Source of the DNA: Rhynchospora pubera
Taxonomy: Eukaryota; Streptophyta; Magnoliopsida; Poales; Cyperaceae
Reading direction: 5' to 3'
Length of the DNA: 64,000 bases
Assembly: GCA_028095005.1 (NCBI GenBank)
Contig: CM051460.1
Location: forward strand, 188,216,742-188,280,741
Shown: positions 37,474 through 51,000 of the stretch, piece after piece
How the letters are laid out: each line of letters begins with the position of its first letter
Numbering within the stretch: the stretch's first letter is position 1
Translations under genes and position numbers: made by a program
The notes under the pieces: generated by a model
What the model was told of the DNA's origin: nothing
Databases searched by the model: none
What the model saw: the letters and a program-made list of their open reading frames with translations, nothing else

Positions 37474-37818
37474 ATAAATTTCTAATTGTCTCTTCGGAGA
37501 TCCGATAAAAAAATTTCCAATTATATCCAAATTTTGGCGCTCCATCACTTTTTCAAATTTTCTTTCTATTAGATGATCGAAGTACAATAGTACATAGACT
37601 CTAAAAACTGTACGGGACTTGAAAATCGCACTTCAATTTTAAGATACTTCTTTTGACTGCGTAGCAAATACGATTACTCGCAAGAGATGCTAGCTGTAAG
37701 TAAGAACAATAATAATTTTGTAGAAAAATTTTGATCTACCCATGAAAATTTTGTAGAAAAAATCGCAGTAGTGTATATAATTTTACCACTACTTTTTATA
37801 GCATAACATCTCGTTTAG

Positions 37819-37946
37819 GTTTGGATCATCTAAAATTAGGATTAAAAATAAAATTTTGATTGTAAAACTCTTATTCTTGATTGTTTAGGAATAATATTTT
37901 TTACTCCGAATAACTAATCTTAATTTTACTCTTAGATGATCCAAAC
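37819..37946. mobile_element. Small MITE with GTTTGGATCATCTAA ends
   Basis: A 128-bp element has left end GTTTGGATCATCTAA and right end TTAGATGATCCAAAC, a perfect 15-bp inverted repeat. The interior is also partly self-complementary (AAAATTAGGATTAAAAATAA and its rough inverse). No target duplication was resolved. Confidence 0.65.
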
Positions 37947-40806
37947 GCACATATATCATTGAGGAGAATTCCAATGCCACGAAATTTTGAACCAACGAAT
38001 ATCACAACCTATCAAGTTTATTAATATTTTAACATTAAAATTCAAATTTTGATTCCAAACTGTTGGCTTTGTTTAGTTTAATATATAATTGATTTGTTTC
38101 TATATATTTTTTTTTTTGTAAATTATGGATCAAATTTGATACTCGATCAAGATATCAAACTATGAACGTATTTGAATCAATTTGTCATATTAAACGATCG
38201 TTATTCACTAATTTTAAGTATCTCAATAGAATATAAAATGAACTCTAAATTAAAAAAAATGTATAAAAACTCCTTTCTTGATCAATTAAACAGTTTTTGA
38301 CGAAATTTGAATTTTTTAAAACTTTAAAATATGAATGAAATAGAGTAATTGTAATATTTTTTTTTACGCTAAAACCCTACTGTAATTATTATGTCTATTA
38401 TAAACTTCTTAGCTTTACTAGTTGTAATTGACATAATTTGGCGAATTTCGTGCGATCATTACGGGCCCTTATGTGAGATATACAAACTGCAAAAGTATGA
38501 TTTTTCAACTTTACACTTTCGTCCCATCTTTTGGCTCTGCTTTTGTTGAATCTTTTGTAACATCCTTTTGTAAATTTGCGCTGAGACTAATCATGCACTG
38601 CTTACACACACTGTGGCAAGGACCTCTTGCTTTTTACTGCATCATGTGCATCTGCTCGTGAGAATGAAAAGAAAAGAAAAGAAAAGGAAAAAAAGTAAAA
38701 TTAAGAACAGAAAGAAGGAAAGATGGGTCATGGCCAAGTGGGTGTGGCAGCTTGACATGGGTTTGTGGGGCAGTGTGTTTGTGTGTGTGTACCAGTGTAC
38801 GAGATAAGAGAGAAGAGATGAGAGAAGAGGGAGGATTCGGAAGGAGACGAGACGAAATTAAAGGCGCAAGAGAAAAGGTACTAACTAGTTCCAGAGACTC
38901 ACATGCAATGGGTTTCATCTGCTCTGATTCTATGTATTTGGTGCGTGTGGTTTTGTGTGCAACTGAACATATGCCAAGTACACGTGATGCCTCTCGGACT
39001 GAGGTGAGCATATTGCACGTGTGAACTAAATTGGCGCGTGTGACAAGTGGAAGAGATCATTATAGTTTTCATTCTTTCTTTTCTTTCGGAAATGTCTTTA
39101 GAAGTTGATTACGAAATGCTAATCCAAGTGTGGTCCTATTCCCACAAGGAGACAATAATTAAAAGGATTCTATTTAAAACAAAAAAAAACAAGTTGGTTT
39201 GCTTAGTTATATAAAAACAGAATGGCACAAAAATAGAACTTAATTATCTTCATTCAAACAAATGTTATTGGTTGACATAATTAATAAGTCCTTGGTAATC
39301 CATTCTTACGTCTTTGTAATGATGGGGGCTTATGTATGGTTAGGTGCGTGTCTTATTTTACCAAAGTGGATTACAAGTGATAATGGATCGGGCCATATCG
39401 GGTTTGCAAGTTTGGATCCAATTATTTTTTTTACAATCAAAACTTTCAAAATAACTTGTTTGGTACAATTTCAACTTTGGTCTCACGATTTCGATTCATT
39501 TTGTTCGTTCAACCCAACAAGATTGAATTTTTATGTACGATTCATGATAATTCCGACGAAATCTAATTTAATCTGATATAGCTTGAAAACAGTAGAGTTC
39601 ACATGTATAGTGTCTTTTTTAAAATTCTTAAAAACATATATCAAATACCTTACTAAATATTTAATAATAAAAAACATCTTCATGGACATATTTAGTCATA
39701 CAATATGCATGTATTATAACCCTAATATAGTAATACTAATAAAGAAGATCAAGAGAAAAATTAACAAAAGTAACGTCAATACTCAATACTCTACGAACAA
39801 TATCGCATAGATCTAATATTTTCCAAATATATGATTTTAAAATAATCAATTTAATTCTCGCAGTGATAGAGGTGGAGGACTTGAATTGAAAAATAAAATG
39901 AGGAAACAAATTCTCTTCCACCTGCACCGACGACAAATAAATAAATGCACGTTAACAATAGGTTGCGCATGCATAAGGTTATTTCGTCTCCAACTCTCGT
40001 ATTAATCTAAATTGACAGGGGCATTTTCAGAGGGTGTTTTGTCCTTTTTAAAATTGTTAGGGGTATTTTTGTTATTGATAAAAATTTTCCCGTCGCGACA
40101 CCTGATATAGCGCGTCACACTAGGCATCTGATCAAGATCCAATGAACAAGGGGAGTCTCGTGCATGTAACAGATTGATAGGCCGTGAAAAATGAACCGTC
40201 CGATCAAGATTAGACGGTCGTAGGTACGCAACACCTGATGTAGCGCGTCAGCGAATTCGAATTGCTATCAATCTCGGTGTGTCATATTTGTTTGTTCATT
40301 TTTTATATTTTTACCAAGCTTTTAAATTTCGAATTTTTCGGTATGACGGTCCAGGTCCCCATGTTATTTCGATGTTATAACGGTGTAGTGTTTTTTTCAA
40401 AGTCTGACACACATCAATTCTATAACTATCAATTTATATGTTTATACATCTCCAATACTCCATACAAATAGCATACAGCCATACCAAATTCAATATACTG
40501 CAGTGTACCAATATTGAGTAACAATATTGAGTAACAGTAGCAACTTGTACCAATTTAACAATAGTTCAATATTGAATACACAATTTAACAATAGTGGCAA
40601 TAACAGCTTGTTATTTCGCCGAAATAACTGAAATAACGCGTTATATCGTCTAAATAACTGAAATAGCGCGTTACGTCATTTTCTCAATTAAGATCGTAAC
40701 GTTCATGCGGTTTGACACAGAATACCGCTATTTCTATTATTTCGCCGTTATTTTGCCGAAATTTAGAAGCTTGGTTTTTACAAATGTGAATTATACTCGA
40801 CAATTT
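37947..40806. other. Intergenic; degraded MITE and simple repeats
   Basis: At 37995-38345 there is a diverged relative of the core shared by the MITEs at 9630 and 42888 (GATACTCGATCAAGATATCAAA). A GAAAA microsatellite (38663-38695) and GT run (38775-38790) follow. At 40095 and 40226 the phrase ACACCTGATRTAGCGCGTCA occurs twice in direct orientation. The 40590-40760 stretch repeats TTATTTCGCCGAAATAACTG-like words. No gene was recognised. Confidence 0.4.
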
Positions 40807-40941
40807 GGCTCCGTTTGGATAAGTTGCGGGAAGAAGGGAACAAGTGGGAAGAAGTATTGGGAAGTGTGTAACTTTGTGAAGAGTTTGGATTGTTTATAAT
40901 AAATTTATTCCCTTATTTCCAAATGGAATCCAAACGGAGCC
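40807..40941. mobile_element. MITE with GGCTCCGTTTGGAT ends (copy 3, best preserved)
   Basis: GGCTCCGTTTGGAT at the left and ATCCAAACGGAGCC at the right form a perfect 14-bp inverted repeat. The inner phrase GGAAGAAGTATTGGGAAG is shared with copy 2. Non-coding. Confidence 0.75.
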
Positions 40942-40999
40942 TAATTGACTTCGGCAAAAATAAACATTTTCCCATGCGTTATATACTGATATTATTATT

Positions 41000-42790
41000 A
41001 TTTATCGATATTTGGACCGTACTTGACACTCAAATAATACTCGAACTATTAAATTATTCAATGAATTGCTATGATTTTCTAGGAATTGACTCTACCATCG
41101 TCTTTTCTCTTATTTTCAGGTTTCTTGATGATTTTTGGTGGATTCTCAAATTTTCGATGGATTTTGGCACTTGGCATGCACTAGACGACTCATTCCTACC
41201 ACTTGGAGGTATTGTCCAAGCCATCGTTTGGACCGAATGACTCATGCTCGGACTTAATGTAATTTTGCTCGGACCAAAGGCACAATTATTGCATAAATGG
41301 GGGATTTAGGAGAAGAAAATGGCCAAATAGAATCAATAGCATTGAAGTGCTCATCATAAGCTTTCCAACGATTTTTTGAATTGTCTCAATTGGAGTCCGG
41401 ATGAAAAAATTATGGCCGAAATACTACACTTCGGTCTGGAGCCATCTTGGACCGAGTAGATAGCCAACAAAGTGCATTTGGCAAGTTTTCAAGCATGGAA
41501 GCTCAATATTTTGGTATGATTTCTTACCATGACGTCCTAACCTTCTTTCTAAGTTCAAAAGACCACTATTTATGTGCCCCTAGCCAGAAAGAAGGGGATC
41601 CAACCCATCATACACGAATTTCCACCATCTACCACGTTTTGGCAATTTTCCACCACCGTTCTCGCGCCGAAAGACATGAGATTTCACCTCTTTCAGTTTG
41701 AGCACGACCATGACATTGTCTTTGGAGCAATTTTAGGCGAGGCGGCGACAAAATCAATCCAACCACGGCTCTGGACGTTTGGTATCTTGAGTTAGAAGCG
41801 ATACTTAGTTTATTTTATTCATTTCTCTTGATATTTGATTTGATGGAGCTTGTATCTTGTTTTGCTTTCATGTTAGGCTCGATATATGTTGTTTTAGGAG
41901 TAGGAAAGTAACGTAGATTTGGGTGTGATGTTCTGACTCGATATGCTATGATATGTTTCGTGATTTGTTTGTTGAGAATTATGTTAATTACTTTATTTGA
42001 ATTTCTTGTGAATCTCTAATCAACTTCTAAATATACGGCCGCATTTAGTTAAGCCTAAGTTAGGATAATCAAGTTAATTTGAGTCAAGTAAATGGGATAA
42101 ATGGTAGATCCGAAAGGGGAGATTAATTGACATCAAAAGTGTAATTTTTATATAGTTCAAAAGGCATCTAAATATCTTTAAGAAATCCAACAAACAAGTT
42201 TAGATTAGTTAACACCTATGCCAAAAGTTGTGGTCTAATTGATCTAATTAGGTTAGGTTGTGATTAAACCAGTTTCTAGTCCAACAAGCGAACTTTGAGG
42301 TTTGACAAATCTAAATTTAACCAACAAACCCTAGCACAAAACATAAAGTATCATAAAAGGTCAACAACACACACTTTCACTCTCTGTTCGGACCGAACTG
42401 ATGCTGGTTCGGACCGAACAGAGAGTTGATTGCTTGAAAACACCGTTCTATGTACGAAAGTGACGAGTCATGTGTTCTAAAGTCTAAACCTAGGTGAAAC
42501 CTGATCCCTAAGACGTCTTTTATACTGTAAAAATACCAAAAACATCTCTTTAAGAATTTAGATTTATTAAAACACCCAAAAACATTTATTTACTTGCAAC
42601 TTTAGATTTAATCAACCAAAATTCCATAAAAATTAATTGTCTAGCTTTCGTGAGTAAGTAAGGTCTAGTAAGTTCCTTGGGTTCGACCCTAAAACTCTAC
42701 TCCAAAAGACTACTGAGGTTAGCTCTAAGTTTATAAATTTATTTAATATCTGGGCTAGACTTTCATCATATACTTAAGCAAATGTATGGA
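41000..42790 (+). mobile_element. Degraded LTR-type retroelement segment
   Basis: The phrase TTGGAGTCCGGATGAAAAA followed by ATTATGGCCGAAAT, and the later AGTTCCTTGGGTTCGACC, are typical of plant LTR or leader sequences. The word CGGACCGAA and its variants recur (for example 41226, 41265, 41450, 42388, 42410). I found no gag or pol frame and could not fix TG...CA ends, so extent is approximate and the call is by similarity of phrases only. Confidence 0.4.
42379..42426. other. Perfect 20-bp inverted repeat with 8-base loop
   Basis: The arms are ACTCTCTGTTCGGACCGAAC (42379-42398) and its exact inverse (42407-42426), with loop TGATGCTG. It sits inside the degraded retroelement segment. A transcript would form a strong hairpin. 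Each arm contains the inner palindrome TTCGGACCGAA. Confidence 0.75.
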
Positions 42791-42887
42791 AGGCCTATTT
42801 TTTTTTTAAATCGGGACCCACTTTTTATTTTTCTCATCTCGAGATCTATAACCGGATCTATCCGGCATATAAATTAAGAGGAGGGTT

Positions 42888-43274
42888 AGGGTGTCATCAA
42901 ACGTCACAATTTTATTTTTTTGTCAACATTTAAAAATTTAAAATGTAAATGTCCAATCTCAACAGTTTTGATCTTCTTCATTTTAACGAGTTATGTATTT
43001 TCATATAAATTTTATAAAATCTGAAGTCTATTTGATACTCGATAAAGAGGTTAAAAAATGAACGAATTTAGTTAACTATAACAGATTAATTACAATACGT
43101 TCATGGTTTGACCTTTGGATCAAGTATCAAATCAATTCAAAATTTTATAAAACTTATATAAAAACACATCGCTCGTTAAATACAAAGATGATCAACGGTT
43201 TATATTAGAAATTTAACATTATCAAATTTAAAATATTAACAAAAAAGTTAAATTATGATATTTTATGACACCCT
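42888..43274. mobile_element. MITE with AGGGTGTCAT ends
   Basis: A 387-bp element has ends AGGGTGTCAT and ATGACACCCT and a long imperfect inverted repeat between. Its core (ATGTATTTTCATATAAATTT, ATGAACGAATTTAGTTAACT, GATCAAGTATCAAATC) closely matches the MITE at 9630-10044, whose ends are unrelated. No clear target duplication. Confidence 0.7.
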
Positions 43275-46200
43275 AAATTTGTTACACCATAACTTTACTT
43301 ATTAATTAATTGCATACGACAATTGCACATCAACAGATCATCTATCCGCGGCGGGACAAAATCATTTGTCTAATGTTAAATTGTTTCAGTTTATTCAGGC
43401 GAAGCCCAAGTTTAGTTAATTGCTAGTTTGCTACAAAGAAAAATAAGACAAAATCGCTGCGCGCGTGTTTGTTTTGGTTAGTGAATAGGACCGGGGTTGA
43501 TTTAGACGCATCAGACACTTTAGTTTTGGTTAACACGATCCAAACATCATTCAAGAGCATAATTGTCGCTAATTGCATGATTACAAGAGAGTTTTAGTTG
43601 GTATTATGCTTTCCTGCTTGTATATGCGCTTATTTATTCAGGCTAAAAGGATGCTAGGACTTGACACCTACCTACTAGGCACTAAAGCACAAATTTGTGG
43701 TAATAACCTTCTTTTCTTCTTTCTAGCTTGTTAAAATCTTGTAAGCATCACCTGAAAGGGATGTTTAACAACTAATGCTCAGTGGCATTGTTTTTAGTTC
43801 ATTATTCACAAATAACGGCGGAGTCTAAAATTTATAAAAATTTAGGGGAATGCCAACAACTTTTTAATTGTTTTGATCATAATGAACTTTTTAACGCATA
43901 ATATATGTTCATAAATTTTAATTAATATTACAGACCGTTGATCTCTCTTGATATTCACTCCTGTTTAAAAGGATCTTTGTTAAAACCATACATCAACTTT
44001 GATATTGCCAATTGTTGTATTAATCAAAGTTTTTTTTTTTTTTTTTGGTAATGCGTAACCAGATTTATAGGTCAAGCACTTATCCGTTATTTTCGAATAG
44101 GATATATATATTACATTGATAGTCATTATTTTATAACCGTCAATTGATCAAATTAACACCTTATTAAAATTTTAAAAGTACAATTTTAGATTTTTTTATA
44201 TTTTTATATAGGTCGTGTATCTAATCGATTGATCATCCATAAAGTAGTTCAAAGTTTTAATATTTCAGTTATGGCAACACTCGATCAAGGACAAAATAGT
44301 TTCCAAAATGCATTAGATATTAAATATGATCTATTTAAATTATAAAAATTATATATTTGTTTTATTAAAAAATAATTTAATGCTTGTTTATTTAGGAGGC
44401 GGGAAACCAAATCTTCTAGATACATTCTCCTTTTCTTTTTATTAATTGATGAATTGGAATGCGTCTGGTCACTCTCTGAAGGATGCCAACAATTAAGGAA
44501 ATTTTTAAAAAAATTTACGGGTCAAGGAACGTTTAATCATAATTAATTAGCGACGAAATCCATGACAATAACCGGGAATTGTCATTTCAACGATGGTTTT
44601 CAAGATTTAAGAAGCAGAGAAAACTACATTTATAACCTAGTTTTGTGCGTGATTATTGGCTCGCTGCTTAAAGGTGATTCAAGCAATCATTATCTTAGTC
44701 GCAAGCGCCAATCAATAAAATTGATTCAAAATAGCGACTAAATTTCAAAATCAGAGCCAGCTGTTGCACAACTTGACCAAATCAAGCAACCAACAGGACA
44801 AACAAAACTTGCGCTATGTAGTCTTTTTCAACCAACATATTCCATCAGTTTCAATTCCTCTCATAATCTCCTTCTCTCCAGACCCCAGTACATACAATAA
44901 TACACACATTAAAAAATGTAAATTAAATTTCAAATAGTTAAATTTTTTTTAAAATGTAAGTTTTAGTCTCAAGCAAAAGATTTTAATACGAGGATCGCAT
45001 TAAATCATTTGAATCAGTAAGTTAAATTTATCCAAATTAAGATCCATTCACAACAGGCCCATACAACTTAATGACTATAGTATTTATCGGAAATAATTAT
45101 ATGAATTTTATTTATATCATTTTTATGCGAATACTACAGTTCCACTGTCATTCGAACAATGGAACTATAGCAAGTAGCAACACATGGAGATCCTACACTC
45201 CTACGTTCCAATGGATATATCCAGTCCTATACAACGAAGATGATCTTTTTATCATACTTTCGGCTGTAGATCCAGGAGCTGCCATAATGGGAAATAGAAT
45301 TGTAACATGATAAATGTGCTCCAAATGAAGCATTATTTACCAATTGCCATCAAGGCAGTTAGTCTTACTAACAAATAAGTTTTTCCTTTTTTGTAAGCAG
45401 AGTGCAATATATATACGTATGTGGACATATATGTATTTCGAACAATGTGGTTGCAACTTGCAAGTTGCAAGTATATTGATGCATTGCATTTTCTTTTACC
45501 TTTTTCAAATTTTTTTATTGTAACTGTAACTAAATGGAATTAATTAAATAGCGCTGATAGGTAAACCAAACATATATAAGAGGGACCAAACTTCAAAAGG
45601 CACTCTCAATTCTATTTGGAGGAGATATGCGCTAGTTTAAGTATCAACGTAATTTATTTAGGACCAATTAATCCTTCGTAATGTAAAACGACTAGAGTTC
45701 TGTCTATGAAAAAAATTTAGTCCATTCACATCGTACAATATTTTTTGTTTCTCCTACGCGAGATTAAATGTATGAGTAATGCTAGAATCAAACATATCGG
45801 ACGTCAAACATGATCCAAATATCGATCATTAAAATTTCAAACGGACGATCCAAGCCGCTCAATATGATCTCTATATTAAAGAACCTTGAAAATCAAATTA
45901 TATATTTTTTTTCAAATTTTCTAACTATTTTTTTCGAATTTTCAAAATTGGAGGGTTCATAACTTTTTAGATTGAGCATATTAAAAAATTCCAAAAAATA
46001 GTAATTTTTTTTAAATACAAAATTTGGTCTCTATGGAGATTTCATAACGTAGAACAATTTGAGCAATTTAGATCGGTCATTCTAATTTTAGAAATTAAAA
46101 TTTTATCATGTTGGATAAGTGCATGTGTCCTATATATTTGACACTAGCCACTCTCTAAATGTATTGGAAAAAATAGATACACACTTTTTAAAAAAAATAA

Positions 46201-47358
46201 AATAAAAATAGGTACACCAAACAGATTGTTTCAGCGCTGTTTTTCTGTATTTTTTTTTATGCACAAACAAACTGAATATTTCATAAGTAAAACATCTACT
46301 ACAAGACTACTACCATTATATCTAAACCGTCCACCCAAACTTTTGGTTTTAGTTATAGTACCTGGTCCCTATATGCCTTGAGTAAACTTATGAGCGCCTG
46401 AACTTCAACTACATATATAGTACACTATAATCAGCAATTAAGCAGTATGTTGGTACCACAATTAATCTGAAAACACGTTACAAGATTTGTCTTTTACAAG
46501 TAACTTACAACTTACAATTGTATGTTTTGCTCAGACTTCTAGTAACGATTACAAATTTTTTATAACCGGTTGTTGGAGAGTCAATGATGCCCGTGAGTCT
46601 CGCAGAATGCTGGTACATGATGGGACTGATTTCTCTCCAGTTTCACATTTGCGAATTGCGAGTTCTTGTTTTTTCTTGTTTATAGAATGTATCAGATCGT
46701 ACACTTTATAATTCCGTATGTGCAATTAATGAAACTTATGCGGTTTATTATATATATCACATTATACTTCCATTTTCTTGTTGACTCGTATGGACAAATT
46801 CACAAACATGACGCACGATGGCGCAGTGCATTATTAATGTTAGTGTTTACTAGAACAATTCATTTTTATCTTTTGTTATTTTGTTTCGCACACGCTGATT
46901 CTAATTACTACGGTTACACCACTGCATCTTCTAAATAATTTGTTGTGGGATTTTAGTTTGATCAGGTCAATTCCTAGAAAAAAAAATGGACATCTACCGT
47001 AATGAACTTAAAATAGTTTTGACAATATTTATTTTACCCTTTTTTATATAAATATGGAGGTCAAGTTTCTCATATTTAAATATACATCCTCTAGTTTAAT
47101 TAATTTGGAACGTGTATCATCCATTTAAAGTGTTTTTTTTTTTTGCTCAACTACTAAACCAAAATCCAGTTCTAGAATTATTTAGACATTTTTATATTTA
47201 ACCAATAAAATAATTAATCGTTTTCAAATTTAATGATTGAAATGCAATCTATACTCAGTCCACGTCATACACATGAAGAATGATGGGAGTGTTGCTGTTC
47301 ACGAACCAAGTTGAAATTACAATGTTTGATATTTTACAATATTTGATAAAGTATAGAG
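43275..47358. other. AT-rich intergenic, possible degraded MITEs
   Basis: The 45780-46145 stretch looks like an old foldback element (ATGCTAGAATCAAACATATC at left, ATATATTTGACACTAGCC at right). Open frames at 45071-45310 and 46487-46938 have no recognisable domain and I do not call them genes. Confidence 0.4.
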
Positions 47359-47766
47359 AAAGTTTAATATGCAATATAGTGCATATGAATTTTTATGCAC
47401 CGCAGACTTTTTTGGAGATATTTTTATAAATTAATAAATTTAATTTAACCAATCTAATCTACGTATTGAAATCTCATAGCAAACCAAATTTTAATTTTTT
47501 GAGATTTTATTACTATTTTTTCTGAATTTTTTAAAACATTACATTTTTGGAATGTTGTAAATAGTACGATATTAAAAAAATGGTATGTTTTAAAAAATTC
47601 AAAAAAATAATAATAAAATCTAAAAAATTGTAAAATTTGATTTTCTATGAGATTTCAATATGTAGATTAGATTGGTTAAATTAGATTTATTATAATTTAC
47701 AAAAATATCCCCGAAAAAATCCGTAGTACATAGAAAACTCTATGCACTATGGTGCATATTAAACTT
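47359..47766. mobile_element. Long foldback MITE
   Basis: The two halves are near-complete inverted repeats. The left starts AAAGTTTAATATGCA and the right ends TGCATATTAAACTTT, with ATAGTGCAT and AATCTAATCTACGTATTG mirrored further in. Flanking TAAAGTATA and TAAAGTATT suggest a 9-bp duplication offset by three bases on the left. Non-coding. Confidence 0.7.
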
Positions 47767-48026
47767 TAAAGTATTACATGAAATTAAACATGTATGAAAT
47801 CTAATACAAAGATTTCACAAATTTAATTATGTATATGTATTTATAATTTTCTATAATTTTTAATTCTTTTAGTTGATTTCAAAACTTGTTGTGAACATAA
47901 TTAATGTAAATTTATCTTAATACAATTCAACGCACAGCATGATACTCACCAAGCCAATCGATTTTTCCTTCGAGAATCTTTTTCTCCTAATATTCTACTC
48001 GGTAAAAATATCATAATCGTTGAATA

Positions 48027-51000
48027 GAAGGGGCGGAGCCAGCACGGTGGCCCAAGAGGGCCAGGCCCATGCTGTTTTTTGCATATTAAAGGGAATATTA
48101 TGATTGCGGAGCTGATATGGGACATCATGGGAAAATGACATCCCATGACATCCCACGCCAACTTGGCCCAAATACAGGCACGCTGGCCCAAAATAGAGGA
48201 TCGCTAAACTTTCAGTGCGATTCAGCGACGCTGACGTCACTCAAAAAGTGGGAGTATTTAAATTAGTGTAAAGGAGTATATAAATATGTTTTCTTATAAA
48301 ATAAAAAAATTTAATATATTATTAATATATCAAATTCTGCCATTTGGAGCTAACAGTTGAAAATAGAAGGAAGTAAATAATTCTCTATAAGGAAGTATAT
48401 ACTTCTACATATAGAATGCAAAATTAGCATTTAAAAAAGTAGACAAAAAATGTGCAAAATCAAATTTGAAAATATTAAGGAAGTATATACTTTTTCTGGA
48501 AGGAGTACATAATTTTCCATAGGGGAGTATATAATGTTTAGTAAAAACGTTCAAATAAGCATTCAATATATGAATTTGAAAATAAGAATAATCATATAAA
48601 AATTGAACTATTAAGGGAGTAAATAATTTTCCGTAAGGGAGTATATATATCTACATACGGAATACAAAATTAGCATTTAAAAAGCAGACAAAAAATATGC
48701 AAAAACCAAATTTGAATTTGAAAATAAGAATAATCCTATAAAAATTGAAATATTAAGAGAGTAAATAATTCTACGTATGGGAGTATATACATCTACATGT
48801 GGAATACATAATTAGCATTTAAAAGCAGACAAAAAATGTGCAAATAAGAATTGAAACTATTAAGTATATACTTCTTCTGAGAGGAGTACATACTTCTTCT
48901 AAGAGGAGTACATATTTTTCCATACGGGATTATATAATTTTTGGTCAAACGTTCAAATAAGCATTTAATATTTCAATTTGAAAATATGAATAATCAAATA
49001 AAAATTGAAATATTAAGGAAGTAAATACTTCTCCATAAAGGAGTATATACTTCTACATATTGAATACCAAATTAGCATTTAATGAGCAGACAAATTGTGC
49101 AAATAAGAATTCAATACAATAATAGAGTATATAATTCTTAAAAAGGGAGTATAAACTTTTCATCCAACCATTTCAAATAAGAGTTATTCCCCAAACGAAA
49201 TTCACTCAACAAAAAACAAACAACACAAATTAAGTTATACTCAACGACAAAGTTTTGTAATCTTCTCAGTCAACCACCAAGTTCAACTTTCTTCCTCAAG
49301 ATCAAAGAGAACACACTCACTTGCAAATCTAAATTTCAGCTTCACCTCATTAATAGGATCTAGTAGTAGCTGGTAAGCAACAACACGTTTATCATCACTA
49401 CCATTATTCTGCAAAATATAGAATTGTACAATGTTAGAACAAACACAACTGTCAGGTTCTTGATATGTACTCCGTTGTTAGATATTATTTACTCCCTTAT
49501 CATGTATTTTGTACTCCTTTAAGATTATACTAAAATACCAAACACACCTGTCAGGTCTTGATATGTACTCCCTTGTTAGATATTATTTACTCCCTTATCC
49601 TATATTTTGTACTCCTTTAAGATTATGCTAAAATACCAAACACACCTGTTAGATTCTTGATATATACTCCCTTGTTAGATATTATTTACTCCCTTATCCT
49701 ATATTTTGTACTCCTTTCAGATTATGCTAAAATACCAAACACACCTGCCAGATTCTTGATATATACTCCCTTGTTAGATATTATTTACTCTCTTATGCTA
49801 TATTTTGTACTCTTTTCAGATTATGCTAAAATACCAAACACACCTGCCAGATTCTTGATATGTACTCGCTTGTTAGATATTATTTACTCTCTTATGCTAT
49901 ATTTTGTACTCCTTTAAGTTTATGCTAAAATACCAAACACACCTGCTAGGTTCTTGATATGTACTCCCTTGTTAAATATTATTTACTCTCTTATCCTATA
50001 TTTTGTACTCCTTTATGATTATGCTAAAATACCAAATACACCTGTCATGTTCTTGATATGTACTCTCTTGTTAGATATTATTTACTCTCTTATGCTATAT
50101 TTTTTACTTCTTTAAGATTATGCTAAAATACCATACACATCTGTCAGATTCTTGATATGTACTCTCTTATCATATGTTTTGTACTTCTTTAAGATTATGC
50201 TAAAATATCAAACACACCTGCTAGGTTCTTGATATGTAGTCCCTTGTTAGATATTATTTACTCTCTTATGCTATATTTTGTACTCTTTTAAGATTATGCT
50301 AAAATACCAAACACGCCTGCCATGTTCTTGATATGTACTCCTTTGTTATATAATTTACTTTTTTATCTTATATTTTGTACTCCTTTAAGCCTATATTAGA
50401 AAAGCAAACAAACAACAAAGCTTCTTGATATGTACTCCCTTGTTAGATATTATTTACTTCATTATCCTATGTTCTGTACTCTTTTAAGCCTATGTTCTGG
50501 GAATGTATTTATGTTGTTTGAAAAATCGCAAACTGATGTCAAAATTGTCGGGTAAATGCAAAAAAAGTTTCGATTCTAATTTGATAGCAAATTGAACACA
50601 ATTAATTGGATATAATGGTTCCAATTAATAAAGCTTTTATGATGTGATTTGAGAGATAAACTAACAGCGAAAGATCAAACCTAGCACAAAAATAGATACT
50701 CCCTTTCATTAAATTATATAAACATACAATAAATCACTCTAATAAACTGAACAATATACTATATATTATTGCTGATAAATAATACCAAGATACAAAAATA
50801 CATCCCCAGAACATAAATAGATACTCCCTATCATAACACTAGATACTTCTTAGAAAAACATTTGGAACCAAATAAAATAAAATTAAGATCAATACGTTGA
50901 ATAAATTATGTTATATGTAGACGAAGTCATCTTATCGATTGCGAACAGTGTGCATTGCTCCACTATCTGCTTCTGACGGCCACGAACAACTTCTGATTGT

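Noticed and set aside
42670..42700. GGTTCGACC-like sequence resembling a tRNA T-loop
   Set aside because: No acceptor stem, D arm or anticodon arm fits around it; the phrase is typical of LTR retroelement sequence.
49440..50510. Regularly spaced repeats that superficially resemble a CRISPR array
   Set aside because: The whole 99-bp unit is repeated with no unique spacers, in a plant genome and inside a transposon; it is a minisatellite.
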